From JBFONV01 sp040779335 (GTDB lineage: Bacteria; Pseudomonadota; Gammaproteobacteria; Enterobacterales; Alteromonadaceae), in assembly GCA_040779335.1 (NCBI GenBank), contig JBFONV010000001.1, forward strand, positions 62,001 to 126,000: a stretch of DNA of 64,000 bases. Direction: 5' to 3'. A model generated the notes under the pieces. It saw only the letters and a list, made by a program, of their open reading frames with translations. It was not told the DNA's origin and did not search any database. Made by a program: the position numbers and the translations under genes. The first letter of the stretch is position 1. Each line of letters begins with the position of its first letter. This document shows positions 35,115-44,103 of this stretch, in pieces.

Positions 35115-36761
35115 ATGGCTGCAAAAGACGTATTATTTGGAAATGACGCTCGTGTAAAAATGCTTAAGGGCGTTAATATTTTAGCGGACGCGGTAAAAGT
35201 CACTTTAGGTCCTAAAGGCCGTAACGTAGTTTTAGATAAATCATTCGGTGGTCCAGCGATCACTAAAGATGGTGTGAGTGTTGCCAAAGAAATCGAATTA
35301 GAAGACAAATTCGAAAATATGGGCGCACAAATGTTGAAAGAAGTGGCCTCTAAAGCGAATGACGAAGCGGGTGACGGTACAACTACTGCGACTGTGTTAG
35401 CGCAAGCAATTGTTAATGAAGGTTTAAAATCTATTGCTGCGGGTATGAACCCAATGGATCTCAAGCGTGGTATCGACAAAGCGGTTATCGCTGCCGTTGA
35501 AGCACTTAAAGGTCTTTCTCAAGAGTGTTCTGACACTAAAGCGATTGAGCAAGTTGGTACTATTTCAGCAAACTCTGATGAAACTGTGGGTAAAATAATT
35601 GCCACAGCCATGGAAAAAGTGGGTACTGAAGGTGTAATTACCGTTGAAGAAGGTCAAGCACTTACTGATGAATTAGACGTGGTTGAAGGCATGCAATTTG
35701 ACCGTGGTTATTTATCACCTTATTTCATCAACAACCAAGAAAGTGGCAGTGTCGAATTAGAAAACCCATTTATCCTTTTAGTTGATAAAAAAATCTCTAA
35801 CATTCGTGAATTGCTAACGACTCTTGAAGGTGTTGCTAAAGCAGGTAAGCCATTATTAATTATCGCAGAAGACGTTGAAGGTGAAGCGTTGGCAACATTG
35901 GTTGTTAATAATATGCGTGGCATCGTTAAAGTTGCAGCGGTTAAAGCACCAGGTTTTGGTGACCGTCGTAAGGCAATGTTGCAAGATATCGCAACATTAA
36001 CCGCTGGTACGGTAATTTCTGAAGAAATCGGCATGGAACTTGAGAAAGCGACATTAGAAGATTTAGGCCAAGCGAAGCGCGTTGTTATCTCTAAAGACAA
36101 TACCACTATTATTGATGGTATTGGCGAAGAAGCTGACATTCAAGGCCGTGTGGCGCAAATTCGTGGCCAAATTGAAGAGTCAACTTCAGATTACGACAAA
36201 GAAAAATTACAAGAACGCCTAGCGAAGCTAGCTGGTGGTGTAGCCGTTATTAAAATTGGTGCAGCAACAGAAATGGAAATGAAAGAGAAAAAAGCCCGTG
36301 TTGAAGATGCATTACATGCTACTCGCGCAGCCGTTGAAGAAGGTGTTGTTGCTGGTGGTGGTGTTGCTCTTGTTCGCGCAGCAGACTCAATCAAAGACTT
36401 AGAAGGTGCTAACGAAGATCAAACGCACGGTATCAATGTTGCCATTCGTGCTATGGAATCTCCTCTTCGTCAAATCGTTGCTAACTGTGGCGATGAAGCC
36501 TCAGTAGTATTAAACGAAGTACGCAATGGTAAAGGTAACTTCGGTTACAATGCGGGTAACAGCACCTATGGTGACATGCTAGAAATGGGCATCCTTGACC
36601 CAACAAAAGTAACGCGTAGTGCATTACAATTTGCTGCATCTGTTGCCGGCTTAATGTTAACGACAGAAGCAATGATTACTGATGCTCCACAAGATAATGC
36701 ACCGGCAATGCCTGATATGGGCGGCATGGGTGGCATGGGCGGTATGGGCGGCATGATGTAA
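35115..36761 (+). CDS. groEL: Chaperonin GroEL (Hsp60)
   Basis: A 548-residue ATP-dependent folding chamber subunit. ATP-site motif 'GDGTTTATVLA' near residue 86, apical region 'DRGYLSPYFINN' near 198, and the C-terminal GGM repeat tail ('GGMGGMGGMGGMM') are clear. It is the second gene of the groES-groEL operon and is followed, 140 bp later, by a UUCG-loop terminator. Confidence 0.99.
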   Translation: MAAKDVLFGNDARVKMLKGVNILADAVKVTLGPKGRNVVLDKSFGGPAITKDGVSVAKEIELEDKFENMGAQMLKEVASKANDEAGDGTTTATVLAQAIVNEGLKSIAAGMNPMDLKRGIDKAVIAAVEALKGLSQECSDTKAIEQVGTISANSDETVGKIIATAMEKVGTEGVITVEEGQALTDELDVVEGMQFDRGYLSPYFINNQESGSVELENPFILLVDKKISNIRELLTTLEGVAKAGKPLLIIAEDVEGEALATLVVNNMRGIVKVAAVKAPGFGDRRKAMLQDIATLTAGTVISEEIGMELEKATLEDLGQAKRVVISKDNTTIIDGIGEEADIQGRVAQIRGQIEESTSDYDKEKLQERLAKLAGGVAVIKIGAATEMEMKEKKARVEDALHATRAAVEEGVVAGGGVALVRAADSIKDLEGANEDQTHGINVAIRAMESPLRQIVANCGDEASVVLNEVRNGKGNFGYNAGNSTYGDMLEMGILDPTKVTRSALQFAASVAGLMLTTEAMITDAPQDNAPAMPDMGGMGGMGGMGGMM

Positions 36762-37072
36762 TTTATGCTGGCTTAAATTGCCTACTTCATCGTTGCTTTA
36801 TTACTCGTTTAAGAAACCCTAAACGTCGTAAGTGAAGCGCCTTGAATTAAACAATTTACTCTGCGCATAAATAGCATTTGCTATCTACCGCTTTAGATTG
36901 AGAAAACCTGCTTCGGCAGGTTTTTTTGTTTGGCTAATTACTGTATCACCTTATGACATTTTTTCATGCCTTCATAGTTCGTACAAAAGATGCACTCTTC
37001 CTTTATATTGATAGAGAACTGAGCCTAGTTTAATAATCATATCATTTAACAATTATGGCACTAGAACTAACT
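36762..37072. other. Convergent intergenic region after groEL
   Basis: About 310 bp with no supportable gene. It holds the groEL terminator at 36903-36928. The rest shows nothing recognisable. Confidence 0.5.
36903..36928 (+). terminator. Rho-independent terminator of groES-groEL
   Basis: AAACCTGC-TTCG-GCAGGTTT forms a stem with an exceptionally stable UUCG tetraloop, followed by a T-run. Confidence 0.93.
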
Positions 37073-37498
37073 CTATTTTGGCACTAGAACTACAGGAACT
37101 GGAGAGTGTTTCAACACTTCCTCTGCAACACTACCTACTAAAATATTATAAATAGCATTGTGCCCATGTCGTCCCAAAATGATCATTTTCGATTTTACTT
37201 TTTTAGCATAATCAATCACTTCATCTGCAATTACCCCGTTAACTTGAACTGCCTTAACGGTATATCCTTTTTCTGCTAATATCGAAGTAAACAGACTCAT
37301 TTGAATTTTTTTTTGTTCAAATTCTTCATTTAACTGGTCATTAACTGAAGATGGTCCCACATCAAAACCAACGAATTCAGGGTTTGGTTCACAAACATAA
37401 AGTATATGAATAACGTCATCAAAGTGTGCTATTTGGGGGATGGCATTAATTACCGAATCGGTGACTTCTGAAAAATCAATAGCAACTAGTATTGTCAT
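37073..37498 (-). CDS. Universal stress protein, UspA-like
   Basis: A 141-residue single UspA domain. 'MTILVAIDFSE' at the start, 'GVIADEVIDYAKK' and the ATP-binding 'GRHGHNAIYNILVGS' (G-2X-G-9X-G-S form) near residue 112 are intact, so it likely binds ATP. It lies 3 bp after the stop of the SGNH-like gene and is the last gene of an MBOAT/SGNH/UspA operon, an unusual setting that suggests stress-linked use of the acyltransferase pair. Confidence 0.9.
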   Translation of the reverse strand: MTILVAIDFSEVTDSVINAIPQIAHFDDVIHILYVCEPNPEFVGFDVGPSSVNDQLNEEFEQKKIQMSLFTSILAEKGYTVKAVQVNGVIADEVIDYAKKVKSKMIILGRHGHNAIYNILVGSVAEEVLKHSPVPVVLVPK

Positions 37499-37501
37499 GG
37501 C

Positions 37502-38632
37502 CTATTCCTCCTGTATCTTTGTTATTTTTAAAACCTCATTAATATCTTTATTTCTATTTTCAAAATAGGCAGTTTTAATATACGAAAAAATGGCTTCAGA
37601 CCAAACGTCTTGGCTTTTTCGAGATAAATGTGACCATTCAGGAATTTCAAGGTTGGTTGATAATTCGGGAAAGTCCATAGTATTAATTGCTGGTATGTTA
37701 AGGGCATTTACTATAGGTAACCATAGATTTTCTCGGTGATTAGTTTTGATGTCTCGCTCTAAATACAGTCCCTTTGAGGGCATTCTAATAAATACCATGT
37801 CACCACCTCTTTTTTGTAATTTTGTAACTAATGGGCCAAAGAAAGCTATCGCTTCTTCTACCATTTTTGCCATTTCTTCTGGTGTTTTAACTTTATTTAA
37901 GTCTAATCCGGGACGCCAAAAATTTAATATTTGCTCATTATCAAAACTACCTTCTTGTTCAACAGGGGCCCACATATCTGTTTGTCGGTCATCAAAGGTA
38001 TTACCTAACTTCCAACCTTGTTGATTGAGTATTTTTGCATTTTTTCTCTCTGGTAGTGCTGAGTAATGATCAATAAGTTCAAACAATGAGAACCCCTCAT
38101 CAACAAATCCTAAGTTTTTAGCTAATGGATCATGCAACTTAGTGCTTAACCACTGAGCTGGAGATTCACTGTGATAGCGTTGAAATGCATCTTTTCCAAA
38201 GTGTCCTTCCGTTAACCAATTAAATAAAAAAGGAGTAAAGCCCACTAAAATTAAGCCATCAAAGCTCGTGTTTTCGACAATATCTTTGACAAACAAAGCA
38301 GGACTAGTACCCGGCAAAGACAATTGTAATGGGCGAGTACCAAATTTCTTTTCCATAATATTTAAATCTGCAGCCCAGAGCATTCGGCTTGAACCGGTGA
38401 GCACCACTCTTATTTTGTTATCAGGTATATCAAGCTTTCTTCTTTCTTGTGCCCACATAGCATCCATACCGCTAAGGTAACCACCAGGTTGATGATGCAT
38501 TTTTCTTGCAAGGAGCTCCCAGCCAATTAGCAATAAAAGTACTAGAACAAAAGAGGTGATTATAATTTTTCCCCATGGCCGTTCGGGAACTTTACGGTAA
38601 TCAATATTAGAATTGGAAGTAGATAAAGGCAT
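37502..38632 (-). CDS. Membrane-anchored SGNH-like protein, partner of MBOAT acyltransferase
   Basis: A 376-residue protein with one N-terminal membrane helix (about 22-42) and a periplasmic domain. 'VVLTGSSRML' (about 77-86) fits SGNH block I with serine 81 or 82, 'LSLPGTSP' follows, and 'EWSH' (E332, H335) resembles the block V D/ExxH motif. This is the pattern of AlgX/AlgJ/DHHW-like proteins that act with MBOAT proteins to acetylate polysaccharides. It overlaps the MBOAT gene by 26 bp. The catalytic aspartate is replaced by glutamate in this reading, so activity needs proof. Confidence 0.7.
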   Translation of the reverse strand: MPLSTSNSNIDYRKVPERPWGKIIITSFVLVLLLLIGWELLARKMHHQPGGYLSGMDAMWAQERRKLDIPDNKIRVVLTGSSRMLWAADLNIMEKKFGTRPLQLSLPGTSPALFVKDIVENTSFDGLILVGFTPFLFNWLTEGHFGKDAFQRYHSESPAQWLSTKLHDPLAKNLGFVDEGFSLFELIDHYSALPERKNAKILNQQGWKLGNTFDDRQTDMWAPVEQEGSFDNEQILNFWRPGLDLNKVKTPEEMAKMVEEAIAFFGPLVTKLQKRGGDMVFIRMPSKGLYLERDIKTNHRENLWLPIVNALNIPAINTMDFPELSTNLEIPEWSHLSRKSQDVWSEAIFSYIKTAYFENRNKDINEVLKITKIQEE

Positions 38633-40031
38633 TGCCGGTCCCCTGTGTAATTACAATTGTAAAGGTCATAAATGTCACTAATAATGTGACTAGCCAAACA
38701 GGCATGCTATTTACTGTTTCTTCTAAGGTGGTGTTACGCATATACCAATGCGCAGACATTAATAAGCTAATCACCACTATTACTTCTATAACATATAAAG
38801 TAGGTAAAGGTGTTGCTGCGTTATCTGGCGCAAAACCAAACATTGAGCTAATTATTTGAGAGGAGGTGGTAAAGTCTTTCGCACGAAAGAACACCCAAGT
38901 TATATTGACCGCTGCGAAAGTTAACAACATCAGAAAAAATGAAGCAAGTGACGTTTTGAGTATCGCTAACTGGCCCCATCGTTTTCGGGAAAACCTTTCT
39001 ATCGCTAAGAAACTGCCATGCAATCCTCCCCATATAACAAAGTTCCAACTTGCGCCATGCCATAAACCACCAAGCAGCATGGTAAGCATCAAATTAACAT
39101 AAGTACGCACATTGCTCATTCGGTTACCTCCTAATGGTATATATAGATAATCTCGTAACCATGTAGATAGCGAAATGTGCCAACGCTGCCAAAAGTCTGA
39201 AAAACCAATCGCGGCATAGGGAAATCTAAAGTTTGTTGGTAGTGAAAACCCTAAGCAAAGCGAAATACCAATTGCTGCTGTGGAATAACCGGCAAAATCT
39301 GAAAAAATTTGCCCTGCAAAAGCCATCGTTCCAAGCCAGGCATCTGAAAAAGACAAAATCTCTTTACTACCATAAACAGTTTCAACAACAGGTGATAATA
39401 AGCCATCTGCAATAACAATCTTTTGAAATAAGCCTAAAATAACCAGTCCAAGTCCCCAACTAAATTGCTTTAAACTCGCTAAATGTGGGGTTTCAAATTG
39501 AGGTATCAAATGTGTTGGACGTACTATGGGGCCTGCAACTAATTGAGGGAAGAATGTCACAAAGAGTGAAAAATCTAAAAATGACTTAGCGGGTTTAGCT
39601 CTTTTTAAATACACATCGAGCGAATAAGCCATCGTTTGAAACGTATAAAAACTAACACCTACAGGTAAGATAATTGACCATTCTGGTACCTGATAAATTA
39701 TACCGAAATTACTCATGAGCCACTGCCAATTTTCAAGAAGAAATTCGCCGTATTTGAAATAACCCAAAATGCCTAAATTCGTTGCCAGGCTTAGAACAAG
39801 GAGCAATCTCCTTTTATTTTGTTGTTGCTCTTTATATATCCAATTAGCCACATGCCAATCAACTAATGTTGAAATCCATAACAAAATTACAAAAGGAGGG
39901 TTCCATGCCGCATAGAATAAATAACTGGCTATCAACAAGTTACTTTTTTTGATTCGCCAAGAAAGAGGTGAATAATGAAGGGCCAGTACGATAATAAAAA
40001 ACAAAACAAATGAAAGAGAATTAAACAGCAC
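38607..40031 (-). CDS. MBOAT-family O-acyltransferase (AlgI-like)
   Basis: A 474-residue, multi-helix membrane protein. 'LPVGVSFYTFQTMAYSLDVY' near residue 120, 'DFWQRWHISLSTWLRDYLYIPLG' near 285 and 'LLGGLWHGASWNFVIWGGLHG' near 325 with the catalytic histidine are diagnostic of the AlgI/DltB branch. Such proteins transfer acetyl groups across the membrane to extracellular polysaccharides. No glycosyltransferase or polysaccharide export gene is adjacent, so the acceptor is unknown. It is first in the MBOAT/SGNH/UspA operon. Confidence 0.92.
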   Translation of the reverse strand: MLFNSLSFVLFFIIVLALHYSPLSWRIKKSNLLIASYLFYAAWNPPFVILLWISTLVDWHVANWIYKEQQQNKRRLLLVLSLATNLGILGYFKYGEFLLENWQWLMSNFGIIYQVPEWSIILPVGVSFYTFQTMAYSLDVYLKRAKPAKSFLDFSLFVTFFPQLVAGPIVRPTHLIPQFETPHLASLKQFSWGLGLVILGLFQKIVIADGLLSPVVETVYGSKEILSFSDAWLGTMAFAGQIFSDFAGYSTAAIGISLCLGFSLPTNFRFPYAAIGFSDFWQRWHISLSTWLRDYLYIPLGGNRMSNVRTYVNLMLTMLLGGLWHGASWNFVIWGGLHGSFLAIERFSRKRWGQLAILKTSLASFFLMLLTFAAVNITWVFFRAKDFTTSSQIISSMFGFAPDNAATPLPTLYVIEVIVVISLLMSAHWYMRNTTLEETVNSMPVWLVTLLVTFMTFTIVITQGTGNAFIYFQF

Positions 40032-40631
40032 GGCGCTTTATCCTTAGGAAGCATAGGCTAATACTGCTTTATTTAGCGTAGAAATTATTTTAGTCAGTTG
40101 AGTATAGTGGAATATTAAGTGTTTATAGTGGGATATTAAGCATTAAAGAATAAAGTTATTGTTTTATAATACTTAGCGTTATAAAACGAAGCTTATACAA
40201 GCAATAAATAGCTTAAAGCAATGCCCAAAAAAAGCAGCGTATGTCGGTTAACATTATCCTAAATATGATCATGGCTTCACAAAATCTCGATGTCTCTCTA
40301 GGCTCCAAGTTGTCGTTTACCCAACAATAACTCATATCGCATCTAGGACTTAGTTGACAACTATTGATATTAATAAAGTACTTTATCGGATAAATGACTG
40401 GAACATCAGGGATATAGACGTTTAGTTAAACTTTAATTTATAACAATGAATTTTGAAACGATTAAAAATGATATTACTCAATTAAAACAAACAAATAGCT
40501 GGTATATAGGCGGTATGATGTAATAGATTTTTAAATCTATTACTATAGTCCTAATCATATAATCGTAAAGAAAGCCAGAATAGTGATATTCAGGTTTTCT
40601 TTTTCTACATGTCTTTTATACCAGGCTTATG
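40032..40631. other. 600 bp intergenic stretch without a supported gene
   Basis: Between the MBOAT and chemoreceptor genes (both minus strand) lies 600 bp in which I see no gene I would defend. Two tiny frames exist: a 25-codon plus-strand frame at 40446-40523 and a 40-codon minus-strand frame at 40213-40335. Neither has a convincing ribosome site or family resemblance. The MBOAT promoter should lie in its left part. A hairpin at 40568-40604 closes the chemoreceptor gene. Confidence 0.4.
40568..40604. terminator. Bidirectional terminator-like hairpin after the chemoreceptor gene
   Basis: AAAGCCAGAATA (40571-40582) and TATTCAGGTTTT (40587-40598) pair with one mismatch and one G-T pair, flanked by T-rich ends on both strands. 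Confidence 0.6.
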
Positions 40632-42623
40632 TTATTGAGCACCTTGAGAAATCGTATAGCGCTCTATTAACCTATCCATTTTTGTTGCGGAATCTGCAAT
40701 TTTTGATGCTGATATTGAAATCTGCTCTGCACCAGCAACATTTTCTGTTGCAGTGTTGAACATATCACTTATATTACGACTTACCTCTTCAATAGCATTA
40801 CTTTGCTGACGGGTGTTTTCTGAAACAGATTCTGTAACTTTTTCAACTTGGTTTGCCAAATCAACAATAGTACCTAAAGACGCTTGAATTTCGTTTGCTT
40901 TTGCCGCCGCTGAAATCGCATTTTCTTTACCGTGCATAATCACTTCGGAAGCGGCTGTTGAACTTTGTTGGAGCTCAGTCACTAATGAAGATATTTCAAG
41001 GGTAGATTGTTGGGTTCTTTTTGCAAGGTTGCGAACTTCGTCTGCAACAACTGCAAATCCTCTTCCTTGTTCTCCGGCTCTTGCGGCTTCAATAGCGGCA
41101 TTCAGCGCAAGTAAGTTAGTTTGTTCAGCAATGCTTTGAATCATGTCTACCATACTTGAAATGTTTCCGACACGTTCATTAAGGGTATTTATTGAAGTGG
41201 CAGATTTTTCCATATCATCTGAAGCGCTTTGAATTACAACTACTGCCTCTTTAACGACTTCTTGACCTTTGATTGATTGTTCAGATACTGATTTAGCTGC
41301 ATGTGCATTATCATTCATCGATTCTGCAATGTGTAAAATATTAGCATTCATTTGCTCTGCTGCTGAGACAATGGTATGGATACCTTTTTCTTGCTCCATT
41401 AGGTTATTTTGACTTTGATTGATAGCTATAGCTGTTTCACGTGTTGCACCAGTAATATGTGTTGACAAGTTTTTGAATTCAACTAAGTCATCATCGAATT
41501 GCATAGTGAGCTTGTTAATGTTATCTGCTGCTTTGCCTAGTTCATCAAACGAAATCACTTCAATTCGACCTGTTAAATTACGTTGTTGTACGGCAATATT
41601 TATACCCTTGGCTATCTTGTCAGACTGATGGTGACGAACTCTTATGGCTAAGAACAGTGCTAATGTTATCGCTAAACCTGCAGTTAAAATTAACGACTCA
41701 ATGACCAGTAAATTGATAGATTGTTGCCGAGTTTTTTTAGCAGTTTTGTCTAGAAGGACTAGTGCCTTTTCTTCGGCTTCCTTTAATTTGTTTATACGCA
41801 TGGTCGCCGCCTGAAACCACTCTGAGGAGCTAGTGTTAAAACCACTATTTTTAGATTTGACATGTTCTCTAAAATCACTAACGAGTTTAAACTCTGAGCC
41901 TTTTAATGCTTGCTCAAATATAGCGTGCATTTCAGAAGGGGAAGCGTCTAATGCTTCATTAATATAAACATTTTGTTCTGTTAATAGCTTTACATGTAAA
42001 TTTCTTAAATCAAAAGTAAAATTGTCTGAGGCGAATACGCTCGCTAAAACGGCACGTTCTATCCCAGAAGCTTCTTTAGCGTTTGAAAAACTATAAATAG
42101 AAAACAGTTCTTTTGAAATTAAAGCATCGTTAGTCAGTCGACCAGCTTCAATGACAATCGCCAAGCCTACTTTATTAGCGTCAGTATAAAACTTTATTAC
42201 TTCTTTAGCGGTTATTGATAGGCTTGTTACAGATTTTCTGATTGTTTTGATATCACTTAATTTTGACAATAATCGGTCGATATTACTTTTAATTGAACTT
42301 GACGCACCATGTTCTTGAATTTCTTTTTGTAATTCATCAAGTTTGTTGTCAGTACTGTTGTACTGTTCAATTAACTCTTTTTTAAATGATTCACCGTTAG
42401 AGGTTAAATAACCGGCTGAAGCACCACGTTCTTTTTGAGTTTCATGAACTAGATTTAATACCTTATGAACTAAGTATGCGTTTGATTCCACGTGTGTCAC
42501 ATCTGACATCTTTTTTATAGCAACGGATACGTCATAACCAATAATACCCGCTAAAAGAATACAAGGGAGTAATACAACGGCAGTCAAATGACTAGAAATA
42601 TACTTTGCAAGCCAATTTTTCAT
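40632..42623 (-). CDS. Methyl-accepting chemotaxis protein with NIT sensor domain
   Basis: A 663-residue chemoreceptor. Helix 1 is near residues 12-32 and helix 2 near 305-330. The periplasmic part matches the NIT (nitrate/nitrite sensing) fold through 'ERGASAGYLTSNG' near 60 and 'KEASGIERAVLASVFA' near 185. A HAMP region follows, then a long signalling coiled coil with the conserved tip 'QTNLLALNAAIEAARAGEQG' near 505. There is no C-terminal CheR/CheB-tethering pentapeptide. It is monocistronic. Ligand could be nitrate or nitrite, by family only. Confidence 0.9.
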   Translation of the reverse strand: MKNWLAKYISSHLTAVVLLPCILLAGIIGYDVSVAIKKMSDVTHVESNAYLVHKVLNLVHETQKERGASAGYLTSNGESFKKELIEQYNSTDNKLDELQKEIQEHGASSSIKSNIDRLLSKLSDIKTIRKSVTSLSITAKEVIKFYTDANKVGLAIVIEAGRLTNDALISKELFSIYSFSNAKEASGIERAVLASVFASDNFTFDLRNLHVKLLTEQNVYINEALDASPSEMHAIFEQALKGSEFKLVSDFREHVKSKNSGFNTSSSEWFQAATMRINKLKEAEEKALVLLDKTAKKTRQQSINLLVIESLILTAGLAITLALFLAIRVRHHQSDKIAKGINIAVQQRNLTGRIEVISFDELGKAADNINKLTMQFDDDLVEFKNLSTHITGATRETAIAINQSQNNLMEQEKGIHTIVSAAEQMNANILHIAESMNDNAHAAKSVSEQSIKGQEVVKEAVVVIQSASDDMEKSATSINTLNERVGNISSMVDMIQSIAEQTNLLALNAAIEAARAGEQGRGFAVVADEVRNLAKRTQQSTLEISSLVTELQQSSTAASEVIMHGKENAISAAAKANEIQASLGTIVDLANQVEKVTESVSENTRQQSNAIEEVSRNISDMFNTATENVAGAEQISISASKIADSATKMDRLIERYTISQGAQ

Positions 42624-43126
42624 GTCTAGCCTTTTTTCATTAAATTTTAAAATAATACGTAATTAAATTAGGTTTAGATCAGAATGGTCTATTCTCTATT
42701 CTCTATTTTTAAGTTCACGCTACGCATTTTATTTTGAATATTTATAACTAAACTCTGTTTTCTCAATATCTACAATCATCCGGATTTACGAGCATATAGA
42801 CCTGTTAGGCTGAGTGTTTTTCTGTATGATACTAAAAGATGAAATTGAGAAAGATTAATATTTATGGGTGATTTTCATATAAATTTAAGGACTACACAAA
42901 GTCTTAAAAGTAGATGTTGATAATAAAAGGGAGCTAGTTGGAGACAACGGCATCTTTTTTATCTTTAACGCAAAATACTCATATACTGTGGGAGCAGCCT
43001 AATGATTCAGCAAACTTGAACGATCTTATGGAAATATGGTCGAATGGCTGAAGATGTTGGATATTTACTTAGTAGTCTAGTAGCAATTGAGTTTTATTTG
43101 GGTTGGTAAATGAAAGGAGATGGATT
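42624..43126. other. 500 bp gap with possible decayed coding fragments
   Basis: The left part should hold the chemoreceptor promoter. The right part (about 42880-43109) has short stop-interrupted frames that read like protein in different phases and could be the remnant of a lost gene. No intact gene is supported. Confidence 0.3.
42880..43109 (+). pseudogene. Possible gene remnant upstream of the DUF3016 gene
   Basis: Successive plus-strand frames give protein-like strings broken by stops, for example 'KVDVDNKRELVGDNGIFFIF' followed by a stop near 42999 and 'GRMAEDVGYLLSSLVAIEFY' ending in a stop at 43107. Another frame from TTG 42938 gives 37 codons. This suggests frameshifted leftovers of one gene, but the family is not recognised and the pattern could be chance. 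Confidence 0.2.
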
Positions 43127-43615
43127 GTGAAAAAACAGATATTGATTATTGTTGCGGTGATGTTTTTATTGATGGAAACAACATTAGTGAATGCAGCATC
43201 GCTAGAAATAAACTGGATAAATCCAGAAAAATATAGAGATATAAAAGCAGGTAATCAACATCGTAAAAGTTTTCAGGAACAAGTTTTCAAAGAATTGGAA
43301 GAGCATTTTTCAGCGCTTGCAATGAAACTTCCCGAAGAGCAAATTTTGAAAATTGATGTCACTGATATTGATTTAGCTGGCGACGTAAATATTGGTGGTA
43401 TTGAACGAGTTCGTATTATCACCGAACTATATTTTCCGCGGATGAAGTTTTCTTACCAGTTACTCAATGCTGACAAAAGTGTCGTTTCATCAGATGAAGT
43501 TGATTTAAAAGATATGAGCTTTATGATGCATAGTAATCTTAGATATAAAAGCAAATCCTTTGGCTATGAAAGAAAAATGCTTGATGAGTGGTTTAAAGAT
43601 ACCTTTTCAAATTAA
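43127..43615 (+). CDS. DUF3016 exported protein
   Basis: A 162-residue protein with a signal peptide (about 1-24, 'LIIVAVMFLLMETTLVNA'). 'NWINPEKYRDIKAG' , 'QVFKELEEHFSALAMKLPE' and 'VTDIDLAGDV' match the DUF3016 family of periplasmic proteins of unknown function. The GTG at 43127 is preferred because AAAGGAG precedes it and the signal peptide starts there. A TTG 24 bases upstream would add polar residues. A hairpin follows. Confidence 0.82.
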   Translation: MKKQILIIVAVMFLLMETTLVNAASLEINWINPEKYRDIKAGNQHRKSFQEQVFKELEEHFSALAMKLPEEQILKIDVTDIDLAGDVNIGGIERVRIITELYFPRMKFSYQLLNADKSVVSSDEVDLKDMSFMMHSNLRYKSKSFGYERKMLDEWFKDTFSN

Positions 43616-43650
43616 AGCGTTGAGTAAGTAATAGCCTAAATTTTATTGTT

Positions 43651-43675
43651 AAAGCCACACTAAGTGGCTTTTTCA
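43651..43675 (+). terminator. Rho-independent terminator of the DUF3016 gene
   Basis: AAAGCCAC (43651-43658) pairs with GTGGCTTT (43664-43671) over a five-base loop, followed by Ts. Confidence 0.85.
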
Positions 43676-43767
43676 TTGTTCTTTTTTAGCTTTATAAACA
43701 AGATGTTAAATTTAATGGATAGATGTTTTTGCTTTTAGCAAATACTGGCTAATCGACATGTAATGGC

Positions 43768-44073
43768 TTAAATTGAATGGCTTTTTTCAAAGCTAACGAG
43801 CATCTTTAATAACAACTCAATCTTTTTAACCAAGCGAACCAATAGCTCTTCACTTTGGCTATTTTGCCATTCTAGCAATTCATCAGCGACTTCTTCCACA
43901 TAAGGCTGAAACGTATCGGCGGTACAATTGAATCCAGCTTCTTTTTTAAAAACAGCGTTAAATTGAGCTTGTTTCTTTGCTCTAAGATCTGAAAGTGTGG
44001 CATCTGCTGCTAGAGACTTTTTCAGAATAAGTGAAATATTATCAATAAGATGTTGGTTTATTGCTGTGCTCAT
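43768..44073 (-). CDS. Small helical protein of unknown function downstream of epmB
   Basis: A 101-residue, predicted all-helical, cytosolic protein with no membrane segment. I do not recognise a family. Features: Lys/Gln-rich 'DLRAKKQAQFNAVFKKEAGF', a single cysteine, then an acidic helix 'VEEVADELLEWQNSQSEELL'. It begins 30 bp after the epmB stop on the same strand and may be co-transcribed, but nothing ties it to EF-P modification. The convergent neighbour is the DUF3016 gene. Confidence 0.65.
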   Translation of the reverse strand: MSTAINQHLIDNISLILKKSLAADATLSDLRAKKQAQFNAVFKKEAGFNCTADTFQPYVEEVADELLEWQNSQSEELLVRLVKKIELLLKMLVSFEKSHSI

Positions 44074-44103
44074 AATGATTCTTTGAAGTTTAAAACGCCG
44101 GCA

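Noticed and set aside
35720..36139. 139-codon minus-strand frame inside groEL
   Set aside because: Fully antisense to an unmistakable groEL, with no ribosome site and a composition that mirrors the GroEL codons.
40213..40335. 40-codon minus-strand frame between the MBOAT and chemoreceptor genes
   Set aside because: No ribosome site or family match. The sequence could be any unconstrained AT-rich spacer.
40446..40523. 25-codon frame ending in GGMM
   Set aside because: Its end resembles the GroEL tail by eye, but the similarity is only a few codons and there is no ribosome site, so I treat it as chance.
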